A stretch of DNA of 64,000 nucleotides from the NCBI RefSeq assembly GCF_019703875.1, contig NZ_AP024110.1, forward strand, positions 1,984,001-2,048,000, given 5' to 3'. Position numbers and translations under genes: made by a program. How positions within the stretch are numbered: position 1 is the first letter of the stretch; each line of letters starts with the position of its first letter. The notes below the pieces were generated by a model. It ran no database searches. It was given only the letters and a program-made list of their open reading frames with translations, and was not told the DNA's origin. This DNA comes from Methyloradius palustris. GTDB taxonomy: Bacteria; Pseudomonadota; Gammaproteobacteria; Burkholderiales; Methylophilaceae. Of the stretch, positions 1-12,300 are shown one piece after another.

Positions 1-1109
1 AAGCCAATATCTTTGTTTTCAACATTGGCTTCAATTTCTGCCGCATTTTCGCGAGGCACTATTGCTAGCAATGCTTGCGCTGGGGTGACTACTCCGCCAA
101 TCGTATGAATGACTAACTGTTGTACCACGCCATCTACGGGAGCGGTCAGTCGCATCAATCTGTTACGTTGGTCATTCTTGCGTTTTTCCTGGGTCAATTG
201 ACCAATCTTGACCTGCGCATCACTCAGTGCATCGAAATGTGCTCTTGCTGATTCTGCGACGAACGACGTGCGTTCTCTTTTAGCAGTTTCAATTGCTGAA
301 TTGATTTCTTTCAGACGTGATTGTTGGGCAGCCAGGTCACCTTGTTGTTCAAGCATGGCTTGTTCTTTTTCAAGGTAGCCATGCTTGGAGACATAATTGT
401 TATCCAGCAAACTTTGATAATCACCCGCCTGCTGTTTGGCAATCGGCAGTGTTTGCTCTAGTTTAGCTATCAATGCCTGCGTGGTTTGTATCTCAGATTG
501 ATGTTGCAAGATTTCGGCATCCAGTTTCGAGAGTTTTGCATGGTACTCAGCAAGGTCACTTTCTAGCCTGAGACGTATTTGCTGTAGGTGTTCTGCATCA
601 GCTCCTACAACAGAAAGACTGGCGGCTTTACGCCTTTGAACTATATCCAGAAATGCTTGGGCACGTGCTGCTTCAAGTCTTGCAGTCAGTAAATCTTCCG
701 TAACGCGGGAAAGATCCGCTGCCGATTGAGTCGCATCTAAATCAATCAATGGGTCTCCAGCCTTGACTGCCTGGCCATCAATAACATAAATGGCCTTAAC
801 AGTTGAAGTCTCTAAGGGCTGAATGACTTTGGTATGACCAGTGGCAATGATCTTGCCCTGAGCGACAGCCACAATCTCGATCTGACCAAAGATAGACCAA
901 ATTAATGCAATCAGCGCAAACGATATCAATAGGTAGGCAAGGATACGCGGCAACGGTGAGACTGGTGTTTCTTGTAACGCAAGGGCGGCAGGGAGAAATG
1001 CCGATTCATGTGTCATCCGCTTAGGACTGTCTAATGAAAAACGTTGTTTCCATACCGCTTTAAACACAGAGACATAACGGCTAAATAAGGCAAACCAGCG
1101 ATTATTCAT
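1..1109 (-). CDS. HlyD-family type I secretion adaptor (system A), 3' end beyond the window
   Basis: Periplasmic adaptor (membrane fusion protein) that links the inner-membrane ABC exporter to a TolC-type channel. The visible 369 codons start MNNRWFALF, with one membrane segment at about residues 55-75, then a biotinyl-lipoyl-like half (GKIIATGHTKVIQPLE), a long coiled-coil hairpin rich in Q, E, A and L (about 125-310), and the return lipoyl half (RLTAPVDGVVQQLVIHTIGG). This is the HlyD order. The ATG lies 2 bp after the TGA of the ABC gene, so the two are surely cotranscribed and probably translationally coupled. The reading frame is open at base 1, so the C-terminal beta-barrel is missing from view. 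The family assignment is firm; the substrate is inferred from the neighbouring RTX genes. Confidence 0.93.
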   Translation of the reverse strand, partial: MNNRWFALFSRYVSVFKAVWKQRFSLDSPKRMTHESAFLPAALALQETPVSPLPRILAYLLISFALIALIWSIFGQIEIVAVAQGKIIATGHTKVIQPLETSTVKAIYVIDGQAVKAGDPLIDLDATQSAADLSRVTEDLLTARLEAARAQAFLDIVQRRKAASLSVVGADAEHLQQIRLRLESDLAEYHAKLSKLDAEILQHQSEIQTTQALIAKLEQTLPIAKQQAGDYQSLLDNNYVSKHGYLEKEQAMLEQQGDLAAQQSRLKEINSAIETAKRERTSFVAESARAHFDALSDAQVKIGQLTQEKRKNDQRNRLMRLTAPVDGVVQQLVIHTIGGVVTPAQALLAIVPRENAAEIEANVENKDIG

Positions 1110-1111
1110 AA

Positions 1112-3292
1112 TCAGCCCTGCTGTAACTTGTAAAGACGGGTATAGATACCTGCCTGATGTTGTAATAACTCATCATGAGAACCTGATTCAACAATCTGAC
1201 CACGCTCAACCACCACGATACGATTGGCATGTCGTACAGCAGATAGACGATGCGCGATGATAAACACAGTGCGACCTTTACAGATTTCGCGCATATTGTT
1301 CTGGATGATGCTTTCAGATTCATAATCCAAGGCACTGGTCGCTTCATCGAAGATCAGGATACGTGGATTGGTGATTAAGGCTCTGGCAATGGCAATGCGC
1401 TGGCGCTGACCTCCAGAAAGTGAGGCGCCATGTTCCCCGACTGGCGTGTCGTAGCCATTAGGGAGTTCCAGGATGAAATCATGTGCGCCAGCAAGCTTGG
1501 CTGCCGCCATTACCCTATCGAGAGAAGTACCAGGATCGCTCAATGCAATATTGTCGCGAACAGAACGATTGAACAGCATATTCTCCTGAAGCACCACACC
1601 TACTTGGCGACGCAGCCAAACTGGGTCTGCCAATGCAAGGTCAACACCATCAACCATTACCCTGCCTCTCTCTGGCGAGTACAAACGCTGCATGAGTTTA
1701 GTGAGCGTGCTTTTACCAGAGCCTGAGCGGCCAACAATACCGATGATCTGCCCTGGATCAACTATCAGGGAAATATCCCGCAATATCTCCGCCCCGTCTG
1801 GGCGGTAACGAAAACTCACGCGCTCAAACTCAACTCGGCCTACAATCGCCGGCAAACTCATGCGACTCGCTTGGCCAGCTTCCATAGGGGTATTGAGAAT
1901 ATCACCCAGACGCTGCATGGAAATACCTACCTGTTGGAAGTCTGTCCAGAGTTGTGCAAGACGCATGATAGGTTGAGCCACTCTGCCGGCGAGCATATTA
2001 AATGCAATCAACTGACCTACGCTTAAATCACCTTGTATTACCAGGCGAGCACCCATCCATAAGGTCACTACTGTAACTATTTTACCAATCAGGTTCACCC
2101 CTTCGTGCGCTAGGCTGCCTACTACATTCGACTTGAAAGCTGCTGAGACATAGCCAGCTAACTGATTATCCCAATGACGTGTAAATTGGGGTTCAACAGC
2201 CATGGCTTTCACTGTATCCATCGCTGTCACAGTCTCAACCAAGAAAGCCTGATTCTCAGCGCCGCGATTGAATTTCTCATGCAATCGCGCTCGTAACAAC
2301 GGCGTAGCTACAAGTGAAAGAATGAAGTAACAAGGTAGGGAAAGGACCACGACCAAAGTTAACCAACCACTGTAAAACAACATCACGGCAATGAATACCA
2401 CTGAGAACAGCACATCCAGAATGACAGTAATGACATTGCCCGTTAGGAATGAGCGGATGTTTTCTAACTCTCGTACACGGGCAACTGCATCACCCACTCG
2501 ACGCGCTCCGAACCATGCAACAGGTAGAGCTAGTAGATGCCGGAATAGCTTGGCACCTAATTCCACGTCGATACGGCTGGCCGTGTGGGAGAAAACATAA
2601 CTCCGTAATGCTGAGAGCCCAATCTCAAATATCGATACAATCAGCAAGCCAAAACAGATCACATCCAGCGTACTTAGGCCGTGGTGTACCAACACCTTAT
2701 CCATCACCACCTGAAAGAATAATGGTGTCACCAATGCAAATAGCTGCAAGGCAAACGAGGCTATCAGTACATCACGCAATAAATGACGATATTTGATGAC
2801 TGCCGGAATAAACCATGTGAAGTCAAAATGCGAAAGTTGTGCAGCAAGAGATGCGCGCGAAGTGATAAGAATAAGTTCGCCAGACCATCTGGCCTGTAAT
2901 GCATCAAGCGAGATTAACTGTGGCCGCTCTTCAACTGGGTCATGGATCAGTATTTGTTCATCTTGCAACCTTGCAATCACAAAAAACTCTCCATGCTGAT
3001 CGATAGCAATCGCAGGCATGGGATTGCGCTCTAAGCGTTCTGGACTGATTCTGACTTGCTTGGCGGTCAGTTTATATTTCTTTGCAGCCAGCAGGATTTC
3101 TGTAATGCCAAATGGTTTTGCCTCAGATCCGAATTCATGACGAAGATGATCTCCTTCAACTGCCACACCATGATAACGTGCGAGCAATAGCAGGCATGAG
3201 AGACCTGTATCAATAGCTACACGTGATTGCGGTTCAGACGATGAAGCTGCAGGACCTTCTAGTCTTGGTTGTGATTGTTCTTGTTCTGACAT
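1112..3292 (-). CDS. Type I secretion ABC exporter, HlyB-like with degenerate C39 domain (system A)
   Basis: Inner-membrane exporter ATPase of 726 residues. The order is an N-terminal C39-like domain (about 25-150), six membrane segments (about 165-450) and a nucleotide-binding domain. Walker A is GRSGSGKST near residue 520, the signature LSGGQRQR near 625 and Walker B ILIFDEATSALD near 645. The C39 domain has IDTGLSCLLLLARYHG where a peptidase would have its catalytic Cys just before the glycine, and Phe where the catalytic His is expected. It should therefore bind substrate without cutting it, as in HlyB, which fits RTX cargo. The ATG has no clear Shine-Dalgarno sequence. Only 12 bp separate it from a strong hairpin that follows the giant RTX gene. 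HlyD follows at once. Confidence 0.95.
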   Translation of the reverse strand: MSEQEQSQPRLEGPAASSSEPQSRVAIDTGLSCLLLLARYHGVAVEGDHLRHEFGSEAKPFGITEILLAAKKYKLTAKQVRISPERLERNPMPAIAIDQHGEFFVIARLQDEQILIHDPVEERPQLISLDALQARWSGELILITSRASLAAQLSHFDFTWFIPAVIKYRHLLRDVLIASFALQLFALVTPLFFQVVMDKVLVHHGLSTLDVICFGLLIVSIFEIGLSALRSYVFSHTASRIDVELGAKLFRHLLALPVAWFGARRVGDAVARVRELENIRSFLTGNVITVILDVLFSVVFIAVMLFYSGWLTLVVVLSLPCYFILSLVATPLLRARLHEKFNRGAENQAFLVETVTAMDTVKAMAVEPQFTRHWDNQLAGYVSAAFKSNVVGSLAHEGVNLIGKIVTVVTLWMGARLVIQGDLSVGQLIAFNMLAGRVAQPIMRLAQLWTDFQQVGISMQRLGDILNTPMEAGQASRMSLPAIVGRVEFERVSFRYRPDGAEILRDISLIVDPGQIIGIVGRSGSGKSTLTKLMQRLYSPERGRVMVDGVDLALADPVWLRRQVGVVLQENMLFNRSVRDNIALSDPGTSLDRVMAAAKLAGAHDFILELPNGYDTPVGEHGASLSGGQRQRIAIARALITNPRILIFDEATSALDYESESIIQNNMREICKGRTVFIIAHRLSAVRHANRIVVVERGQIVESGSHDELLQHQAGIYTRLYKLQQG

Positions 3293-3304
3293 CGATACAA
3301 AGCG

Positions 3305-3337
3305 AGGCCGACATCATGTGTGAGATGATATCGGCCT
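3305..3337 (-). terminator. Hairpin between the giant RTX gene and the ABC exporter gene
   Basis: On the minus strand a 13-bp stem (AGGCCGATATCAT paired with ATGATGTCGGCCT, one G-T pair) with a 7-base loop is followed by CGCTTTG, so the T-tract is weak. It lies 53 bp after the RTX stop and 12 bp before the ABC start. The same stem recurs at 24150-24181 after the other RTX gene. I infer a leaky terminator or mRNA processing site that lowers exporter expression relative to substrate, as known between hlyA and hlyB. Confidence 0.55.
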
Positions 3338-3390
3338 GCCATTTCCCCTTTATTAGTAGTGAGTTGCTGCTTGTTACTTTTTATTGCTTA

Positions 3391-6300
3391 CTAAGCCCAA
3401 TTCGCTGCAAGCACAGGAGCCAGTTGCGTTTGGTACGCTGCTGGTAATGTGGTCTGTCCAGCCGCAGGCGGTGTTAGGCTCGCCATGGCGTTAACCAGGT
3501 TCTGCACCTGCGTATCCAGCAATGTATGGCTGCCATCCACGGTCGTGATTTGTTCTACGTGGTTGGCGGTCGCTGTATACCAGTCTTTGATCACAGTCTT
3601 ATCCGCAGTACCGATGATGCTGATCTCCAGGTTATTACCTGTGTGGACAAACCAGAGTTGATCGTAACTGGTACCTGATGTGAATTTGAGCACGTCTGTA
3701 TTACCAACGGTGGCATCGTTTTCAACGACAGTATCGATCCCATCTCCTCGGGTGAACTGATAGGTGTCATTGCCTGTGCCGCCAGTCAGGGTATCAGCAC
3801 CTAGACCGCCAATCAGGGTGTCGTTACCTGCATCACCTGTGAGTTGGTTATTGCCCGTATTACCAGTCAAGATATTGGCTAATGTATTACCGATACCGTT
3901 GATATTGCCAGTACCTGTCAGGGTGATGTTTTCCAGGTTGGTACCTAGCGTGTAGGTCACACTGGATAGCACGCTGTCAGTACCTTCTGATGCATTCTCA
4001 GTGATGACATCACCTATGTTGTCGATGACGTATGTATCATTGCCTGAGCCACCTAGCAGAGAGTCTGCACCTGCACCGCCATCCAGCGTATCGTTACCTG
4101 CGCCGCCAGTGAGTGTGTTGATGGCACTGTTGCCAGTTAATACGTTATCTAGGGTATTACCAGTGCCATTAATTGCTGTTGTACCAGTCAATGTGAGATT
4201 CTCTACATTACTGCCTAAGGTGTATGTGATAGCGCTCTTGACTGTGTCAGTTCCAGAGCTGGCTGCTTCTGTCACCACATCGCCAATATCATCCACGATA
4301 TAGGTGTCGTTGCCTGTACCACCAATCATGGTATCAGCACCAGTTCCGCCATCAAGGATGTTATCTGCTGTATTGCCCGTGAGTTGATTTGCAAGGGTGT
4401 TGCCTGTTGCATTGATTGCAGCGGTACCTGTGAGCGTGATGTTCTCAACGTTGGCAGCAATGGTGTAGCTCACGCTGGCCTGTACAAGGTCTGTACCTTC
4501 AGCCGCATTTTCTGTGATCAGATCGGTAGCACTGTCCACCACATAAGTATCGTTGCCAGCACCGCCAATCAGGTTGTCGTTCCCTGTACCGCCATCCAGG
4601 ATGTTGTTACCTGCATTGCCAGTGATGGTGTTATTAAGCGCATTGCCAGTGCCGTTGATATTCGCGGTACCCGTTAGCATCAGGTTTTCTAGGTTAGGGC
4701 CCAGGATATAAGTGATGCTAGATTGCACCGTGTCAGTACCTTCAGCGGCATTCTCAGTGACAAGATCGCCTACATTATCGACGACATAAGTGTCATTACC
4801 TGCACCACCTGTCAGCGTATCTGCGCCAGTGCCACCATCCAGAATGTTGGCGCCTGTGTTACCTATCAAAGTATTAGCCAGGGTATTACCAGCCGCGTTG
4901 ATGGCTGCCGTACCTGTGAGCGTTAGATTCTCAATATTCGCTGCCAATGTGTAAGTAACACTAGATTGAACTAGATCGGTACCTGCATTTGCTGCTTCTG
5001 TGACGACATCACCTATGTCATCGACGACATAGGTATCGTTGCCCGCTCCGCCAATCATCGTGTCTGCGCCTGTACCACCACTCAGAACGTTATCTGCGCT
5101 ATTACCGGTCAACACGTTAGCCAGAGTGTTACCTGTGCCATTGATTGCGGTTGTTCCTGTTAAGGTCAGGTTCTCCACATTGGTGGTCAAGGTGTACGTG
5201 ATACTGGACTGAACTGTGTCAGTACCTTCAGCAGCATTCTCAGTCACAACATCACCGGCATCATCTACAACATAGATATCATCTCCCAATCCGCCTTTGA
5301 GAGTGTCTGCACCTGTACCACCGTTCAAGGTGTTATTGGCTGCATTACCGATGAGGGTGTTGGCCAGTGTGTTACCTGTGCCGTTAATGGCATTGGTCCC
5401 TGTGAGTGTCAGATTCTCTAGGTTTGCAGCCAGGGTATAGGTCACGCTTGCCTGTACAAGATCTGTACCTTCTGATGCATTCTCGGTAATGAGGTCACTG
5501 ACGCTATCTACGATGTACGTATCGTTGCCAGCACCACCAATCAGGTTGTCATTGCCTGCGCCACCATCCAAGATGTTATTGCCAGCATTACCTGTAATGG
5601 TATTGGCATCAACACTGCCTGTACCATTGATATTGCCTGTTCCCGTCAGGGTGAGTTGTTCAACGTTGGCTGAGAGTGTATAGCTCACGCTGGACTGAAC
5701 AAGATCGGTACCACCACCAGTCAATTCTGTAATGACATCACCTACGTTATCCACGATATAGGTATCGTTGCCACCACCACCAATCAAGGTGTCGGCGCCA
5801 GTGCCGCCATCCAGGATGTTGGCGCCACTGTTGCCAGTGATCGTATTAGCCAGCGTGTTGCCAGTGCCATTAAGGGCTGTGGTGCCAGTGAGGATAAGGT
5901 TCTCAACATTGCTGCCTAGTGTGTAGGTGATTGAGCTTTGTACAGTATCGTTGCCTGCACTTGAACCTTCAGTGACGACATCGCCAGTATTATCTACCAT
6001 GTAGGTATCATCACCTGCACCACCTATCAGGGTGTCTGCGCCTGTACCGCCGTTCAGAACATTGTTGCTAGTATTGCCGGTAATCGTATTGGCGAGTGTA
6101 TTGCCAGTACCGTTAATGGCATCCGTGCCTGTCAGGGTGAGGTTCTCCAGATTAGCACCCAAGGTATAGGTGACGCTGGCTTTGACCAAGTCAATTTCGG
6201 TAGTCACTGTTGAGGTTTCCGTGACAACATCAGCTACGTTATCCACGAGGTACGTATCGTTGCCAGTACCACCAATCAGGGTATCTGCACCGAGGCCACC

Positions 6301-9300
6301 ATCCAGGATGTTATTCCCAGTATTCCCAGTGAGTGTATTGGCATCGGCGTTACCTGTACCGTTGATGTTACCAGTGCCTGTGAGGGTGAGTTTTTCTACA
6401 TTGGCAGTGAGGGTGTAAGTGATGCTTGATTGGACAAGGTCAGTGCCTTCAGCAGCATACTCAGTGACGATGTCCCCTGCGTTATCGACCGTATAAGTAT
6501 CGTTACCAGTGCCACCAATCAGGGTATCGGCACCTGTACCACCGTCTAATGAGTTATTACCAGCATTACCAGTAATGACGTTAGCGGCTGTATTCCCTGT
6601 ACCGTTAATTGCGGCAGTGCCAGTCAAGGTAAGGTTCTCGACATTGGTGGCGAGGGTATAGCTCACGCTGGATTGGACTGTATCTGTGCCAGCGTTCGCT
6701 GCTTCGGTCACGGCATCACCTGTATTGTCGACGATGTAGGTGTCATTACCTGCACCACCGACTAATGAGTCAGCGCCTGCGCCGCCATCCAGAATATTGT
6801 CGGCAGCATTGCCAGTGATGGTATTTACTGCCGTATTACCCGTTCCGTTGATCGCTGATGTGCCTGTGAGCGTGAGGTTTTCCACATTGGCAGAAAGCGT
6901 ATAGGTCACGCTAGCCTGGACCAAATCGGTACCGGCACTCGCCGCTTCTGTCACGACATCACCGATATCATCGACGACATAAGTGTCATTGCCAGCACCC
7001 CCATTCAGGGCATCGACACCAAGACCACCGTCCAGGATGTTATTACCGCTGTTACCAGTTAGAGTGTTGGCCAGTGCATTACCTGTGCCATTGATGGCTG
7101 TGGTACCAGTTAACAGCAAGTTCTCAAGATTGGCGCCAAGCGTATACGTGATGCTGGATTGAACGGTATCTGTTCCCTCATCTGCATTCTCGGTGACGAC
7201 ATCGCCAGCGACATCAACGACATAAGTATCATCGCCAAGCCCACCTGCCATGGTATCTGAACCAGTGCCGCCATTCAGGGTGTTAGCGGCGCCATTACCT
7301 GTCAGTACATTGTTCAATGTGTTACCAGTACCGTTAATCGCCGCATTTCCTGTCAGCAATAGGTTCTCGACATATGAAGTTAAGGTATATGTAACGCTTG
7401 ATTGAACGGTATCGGTCCCTCCGGAAGCACTCTCACTGACAAAATCGCCAGTGCTGTCCACGATATAGGTATCGTTACCAGTTCCACCATAAAGACTGTC
7501 ATTACCAAGGCCACCATCAAGTATGTTGTTGCCATTTGTACCAAAGATAGTGTTATTGAGAGAATTACCTGTGCCATTGATATCCGAGATGCCAGATAGA
7601 TAAAGGTTTTCAACGTTTTCTGATAATGCGTATGAAACGCTGCTGTTAACAGAATCAGTACCTTCGTTTAGATTTTCTTCAACAACGTCAAGCGCATCAT
7701 CTACATAATATGCATCATTACCAGCGCCTCCAAGCATTGTGTCAGTACCCGAGCCTCCATCGATCCAATCGTCTCCATTTCCACCATCGAGTAGATCACT
7801 CCCTGAGCCACCAGCTAAAGAGTCAGCACCAGCATCACCATATAACTGATCATTACCTACAGTACCGTTTATCCCGTCATTTCCATCTCCCCCATGTACG
7901 GTATCTGACGTATCACCCAGGATGACAGAATCATTACCAGAGGTCAGAGTCAAACTGTAAAGTGCAAATAGCTGCTCAACTGGAATTAATATGTCTGTAA
8001 ATTGGATCTGGGTAATTCGATAATCAGACCCTATGAAATAATTCATCAAGGTAACTGAGTCACTTGCTCCATAATTCATAACCAGATTATTATCCAGTTT
8101 CTGAATGCTAGTTAACCCATTTGAAGCAACATCACTAAACTGGAGAGTGTCGACATGACCGATTGTTGTGTCGTATTGATAAATATTATCAATACCGTCG
8201 CCCTGTGAAACTATGAAAGTATCACTACCATCACCTCCGCTCATATAGTCTGAGCCCGTAGAGCCTATTAACGTATCGTTTCCTGCTTGACCAAACAAGG
8301 AGTCATCGCCAGCGCCGCCAACCAAACTATCACTGCCATCGCCTCCATCTAAGTAATCACTTCCTTCTTCGCCAAACAATTTGTCATCACCGCCATTACC
8401 ATATACGTAATCGTCCCCTGCATCGGCGTAAGCAGTGTTTGAAGTATCATCAAGACCAATGGCATCATTCCCGGAACTAAGATGCAGTGGATAAATTGCT
8501 AAAAGTTGCGCTACAGTGAGTGTTGTATCAGAGAATTGAAACTGATCAACTCTATAATCCTGTACAGAGTATGGATTATAATAATTTAGCAAGGTCAGGG
8601 AATCGCTGGTTCCATACTCGATGACCAAATCATATCCAGAGTAACGCAAAGCTCTGAGTTCTGTGGAAGCAACATCTGTAAACTTGACTGTGTCTACTCG
8701 ACCAATTGTTGTATCGTGCTGAGCAAGGGCATCTATTCCATCCCCCTTCGAAAACACAAAAATATCACTGCCATCGCCACCATTTATTGTGTCTGAACCA
8801 ATACCACCGATAAGAATATCATTACCTGCGCCTCCGTCCAGATAGTCATTTCCAGTTCCGCCATACAGGACATCATTGCCGTCATCTCCAGACAAACTAT
8901 CATCGCCAATCCCTGCATTTAATTGATCATTACCAGCCCCTCCATAAAGAGAATCGTTTCCGTCGCCCCCATCTAGCAGATCATTATCGTCCTCACCCAG
9001 CAGGATATCGTTACCAGTATCTCCATTTAAGTAGTCATTGCCAGTTCCACCGTAGAGAACATCATCCCCAGCTTGGCCGTATAGTCTATCGTCCCCGCCA
9101 TAACCAAAGACAGTATCATTCCCTAGCCCCGCTAATACATTTTCTCCATTGTCAGTGAAGCCTGTTGAGTCGTCTCCATCTGTCAGGCTAATGGCATTAA
9201 GGGTTAGTAATTGATCAACTGTTAATGTTGTATCAGTAAATTGTATCTGGCTAATTCGGAAATCTGTAGACAGGAAATGATTTTGTAATACGATTGAATC

Positions 9301-12300
9301 ACTGACTCCGTAATCAAGAATCAGGTCATTACCGCTATATCTAATTGCCCTAAGTTGAGTTGATGCCACATCAAGAAACTGCACTTTGTCAGCATGGCCA
9401 GCAGACACATCATAATTATAGATAGTGTCAATGCCATCACCCTGGGAGAAAATGTAGGTATCACTATCATCGCCACCGATTAGGCTATCGTTACCTATTC
9501 CACCCTTTAGAGTATCTGAACCTTGCCCACCCGTAAGATAATCGTCATTCGCTGCTCCAGCCAAACTATCATTACCAATACCACCATCCAATGTATCGTT
9601 ATCGGCACCACCATCCAAGGTGTCGTTACCGGCGCCGCCACTTAGGCTGTCGAACCCAGTTTCTCCATATAATTTATCATCACCACCATTGCCAAGTAAT
9701 GTGTCATTCCCTGCACCTGCCAGGACAAAATCTGCATTCTCTCCGAAACTCTGATTGTCATCGCCAGAAGTTAGAACTGTTGCATTGGCATTCAGGACTT
9801 GGTCCACAGTAAGTGTCACGTCACTAAACTGGATCAAATTAACTCGATAATCGGCACTCACCATGTAATTCTGTAAAATTACAGAATCGGTCGTTCCATA
9901 ATCAAGTACCAGGTCACTCCCTACGGTACGCACACTTCTGAGCTGATTTGAGGCAACGTTGGTGAAGCGAACGGTGTCAGAGCGTCCTGCTGAAGTATCA
10001 AGATTATTGATAACATCTATTCCATCACCCTGAGTAAAGACATAGATGTCATTACCATCACCACCATTTAAGGTATCGTTACCAGTAGAACCCTGAAGAA
10101 TATTATTGCCGCTATTCCCAGTAAGTTTGTTGCCTAGTGTATTACCTGTAGCATTTATCGCCGACGTACCCGTCAGAATAAGATTTTCAATGTTGCTGAT
10201 CAACGTATACGTTACGCTTGATTGAACAGTGTCTGTTCCAGCAGATGCAGCTTCAGTGACGACATCAGCGGTATTGTCCACGATATAAGTATCATCACCT
10301 GCACCACCTACTAAGACATCGGCACCAGCACCTCCATCTAGAATATTGTTACCACTATTACCGTTAATGGTATTGGCTAATGTATTACCTGTGCCATTTA
10401 GCGCAGAGGTTCCAGTCAGTGTCAGATTTTCTACGCTAGCAGATAAGGCATAGTTGACGCTTGATTGAACAGTATCTGTGCCTGCGCTCGCTGCCTCAAC
10501 AATAGTGTCCCCAGCATTGTCGACGTAATAAGTGTCGTTACCAGCGCCACCAGTTAAGGTATCTGCACCCAGTCCGCCATCAAGAATATTATTGCCGCTA
10601 TTCCCTGTGATACTGTTGGCTAACTCATTGCCAGTACCGTTGATGGCAGCTGTTCCGGTAAGTGTAAGATTCTCAAGATTTGCACCTAGTGTGTAGGTAA
10701 TCCCTGATTTAACAGTGTCTGTACCCTCATTGAAGTTCTCAATGATCACATCAGATAGGGTATCGATAACATAGGTGTCATTACCCGTGCCGCCAGTCAT
10801 GGTGTCTATACCAGCCCCACCATCAAGAGTATTGTTTCCACCGTTTCCAGTTAACTGGTTTGCAAGTGCATTACCCGTGCCGTTAATAGATGCAGATCCG
10901 ATTAATGTCAGATTCTCTATGTTGGCACCGAGAGTAAAGCTCACACTGGATTGGACTATATCGGTGCCTTCCGAGGCACTCTCTGTCACCGTGTCCCCTG
11001 CACCAACAATATAGGTATCATCACCTAGTCCGCCAGCCAAGGCATTAGCTGCTGTGTTCTGTGAACCGTCTAGGAGATTGTTTAGAACGTTACCAGTACC
11101 ATTAATGGCAGCAGTGCCAGTAAGTACTAGATTCTCAATGTTATTACCAAGGGTGTATGTAACTGAGCTACGGACAGTATCTATCCCCTGATCGGCACTG
11201 CTAAAATCGTAAGGACCTATAACTTCAACAACAACATCCCCAATATTGTCTACAACATACGTATCACTGCCATATCCTCCAATCATGGTGTCTGCACCAG
11301 CTGCACCATCAAGAATATTATTGCCATAATTCCCAGTGATTACGTTATTTAGGTTATTTCCTGTAGCGTTGTAGCTTTCGTTATAGTTACCTGACGTTAA
11401 CCCCATGAAAGTTAAATTCTCAATATTTGCGCCTAGGGTATAGCTACCGGTTGTAATAATGACGGTATCTGTTCCTTCATTTGCATTCTCTACAACCACA
11501 TCATTTGTATCAATCGCATAGGTATCATCACCAGCCATTCCCGTTAATACATTGGAGGCTGAATTGCCAGACCCATCTAGATAATTGTTATTTGCGTTTC
11601 CAGTACCGTTAATTGTCGCAGTTCCTGTAAGCGTCAGATTTTCCAGATTCGCACTAAGTACATAGGTTGCAGAAGTAATCACAGTATCGGTACCCTGGTT
11701 TGCAGACTCGACAACCGTATCTCCGGCACCTAAGATATAAGTGTCATCTCCTGCACCGCCGGTCAATACGTTAGCGGCACCGTTTTGTGATCCATCAAGT
11801 ATATTGTTGGCGCTATTCCCTGTGCCGTAGTCAGCAGAAGTTCCGTTTAGTATTAGATTTTCCAGATCGCTGGAAAGCGTATAAGAAACTTTGCTGTATA
11901 CCGTATCAATACCACCAGTATCAGTAACGACATCTCCGACTTGGTCAACATAAAAAGTATCATTACCTAGGCCGCCATTCATTGTGTCTGCACCAGCGCC
12001 ACCGTCTAAAGTGTCATTACTAACATCGCCAGTGATTACATTGTTTAGTGCGTTGCCAGTAACGGTAACATCATTCATATAGAATTTTGTCACTGAAAAT
12101 GGAGGGTAATAATATTGGGTATCAATAACAGCGTTTTCAATGTTATTGCCCATTACATAACTGCGGCTAACGTGGACAGTATCTATACCTTCATTGTCTA
12201 GCTCAACTACGTTGTCTATAACATACGTACCAGAAGTGTTCTGGTTTAAACCATCATGCAAATAGTAAACATCATCGCCCTTCCCCCCAACCAACAAATC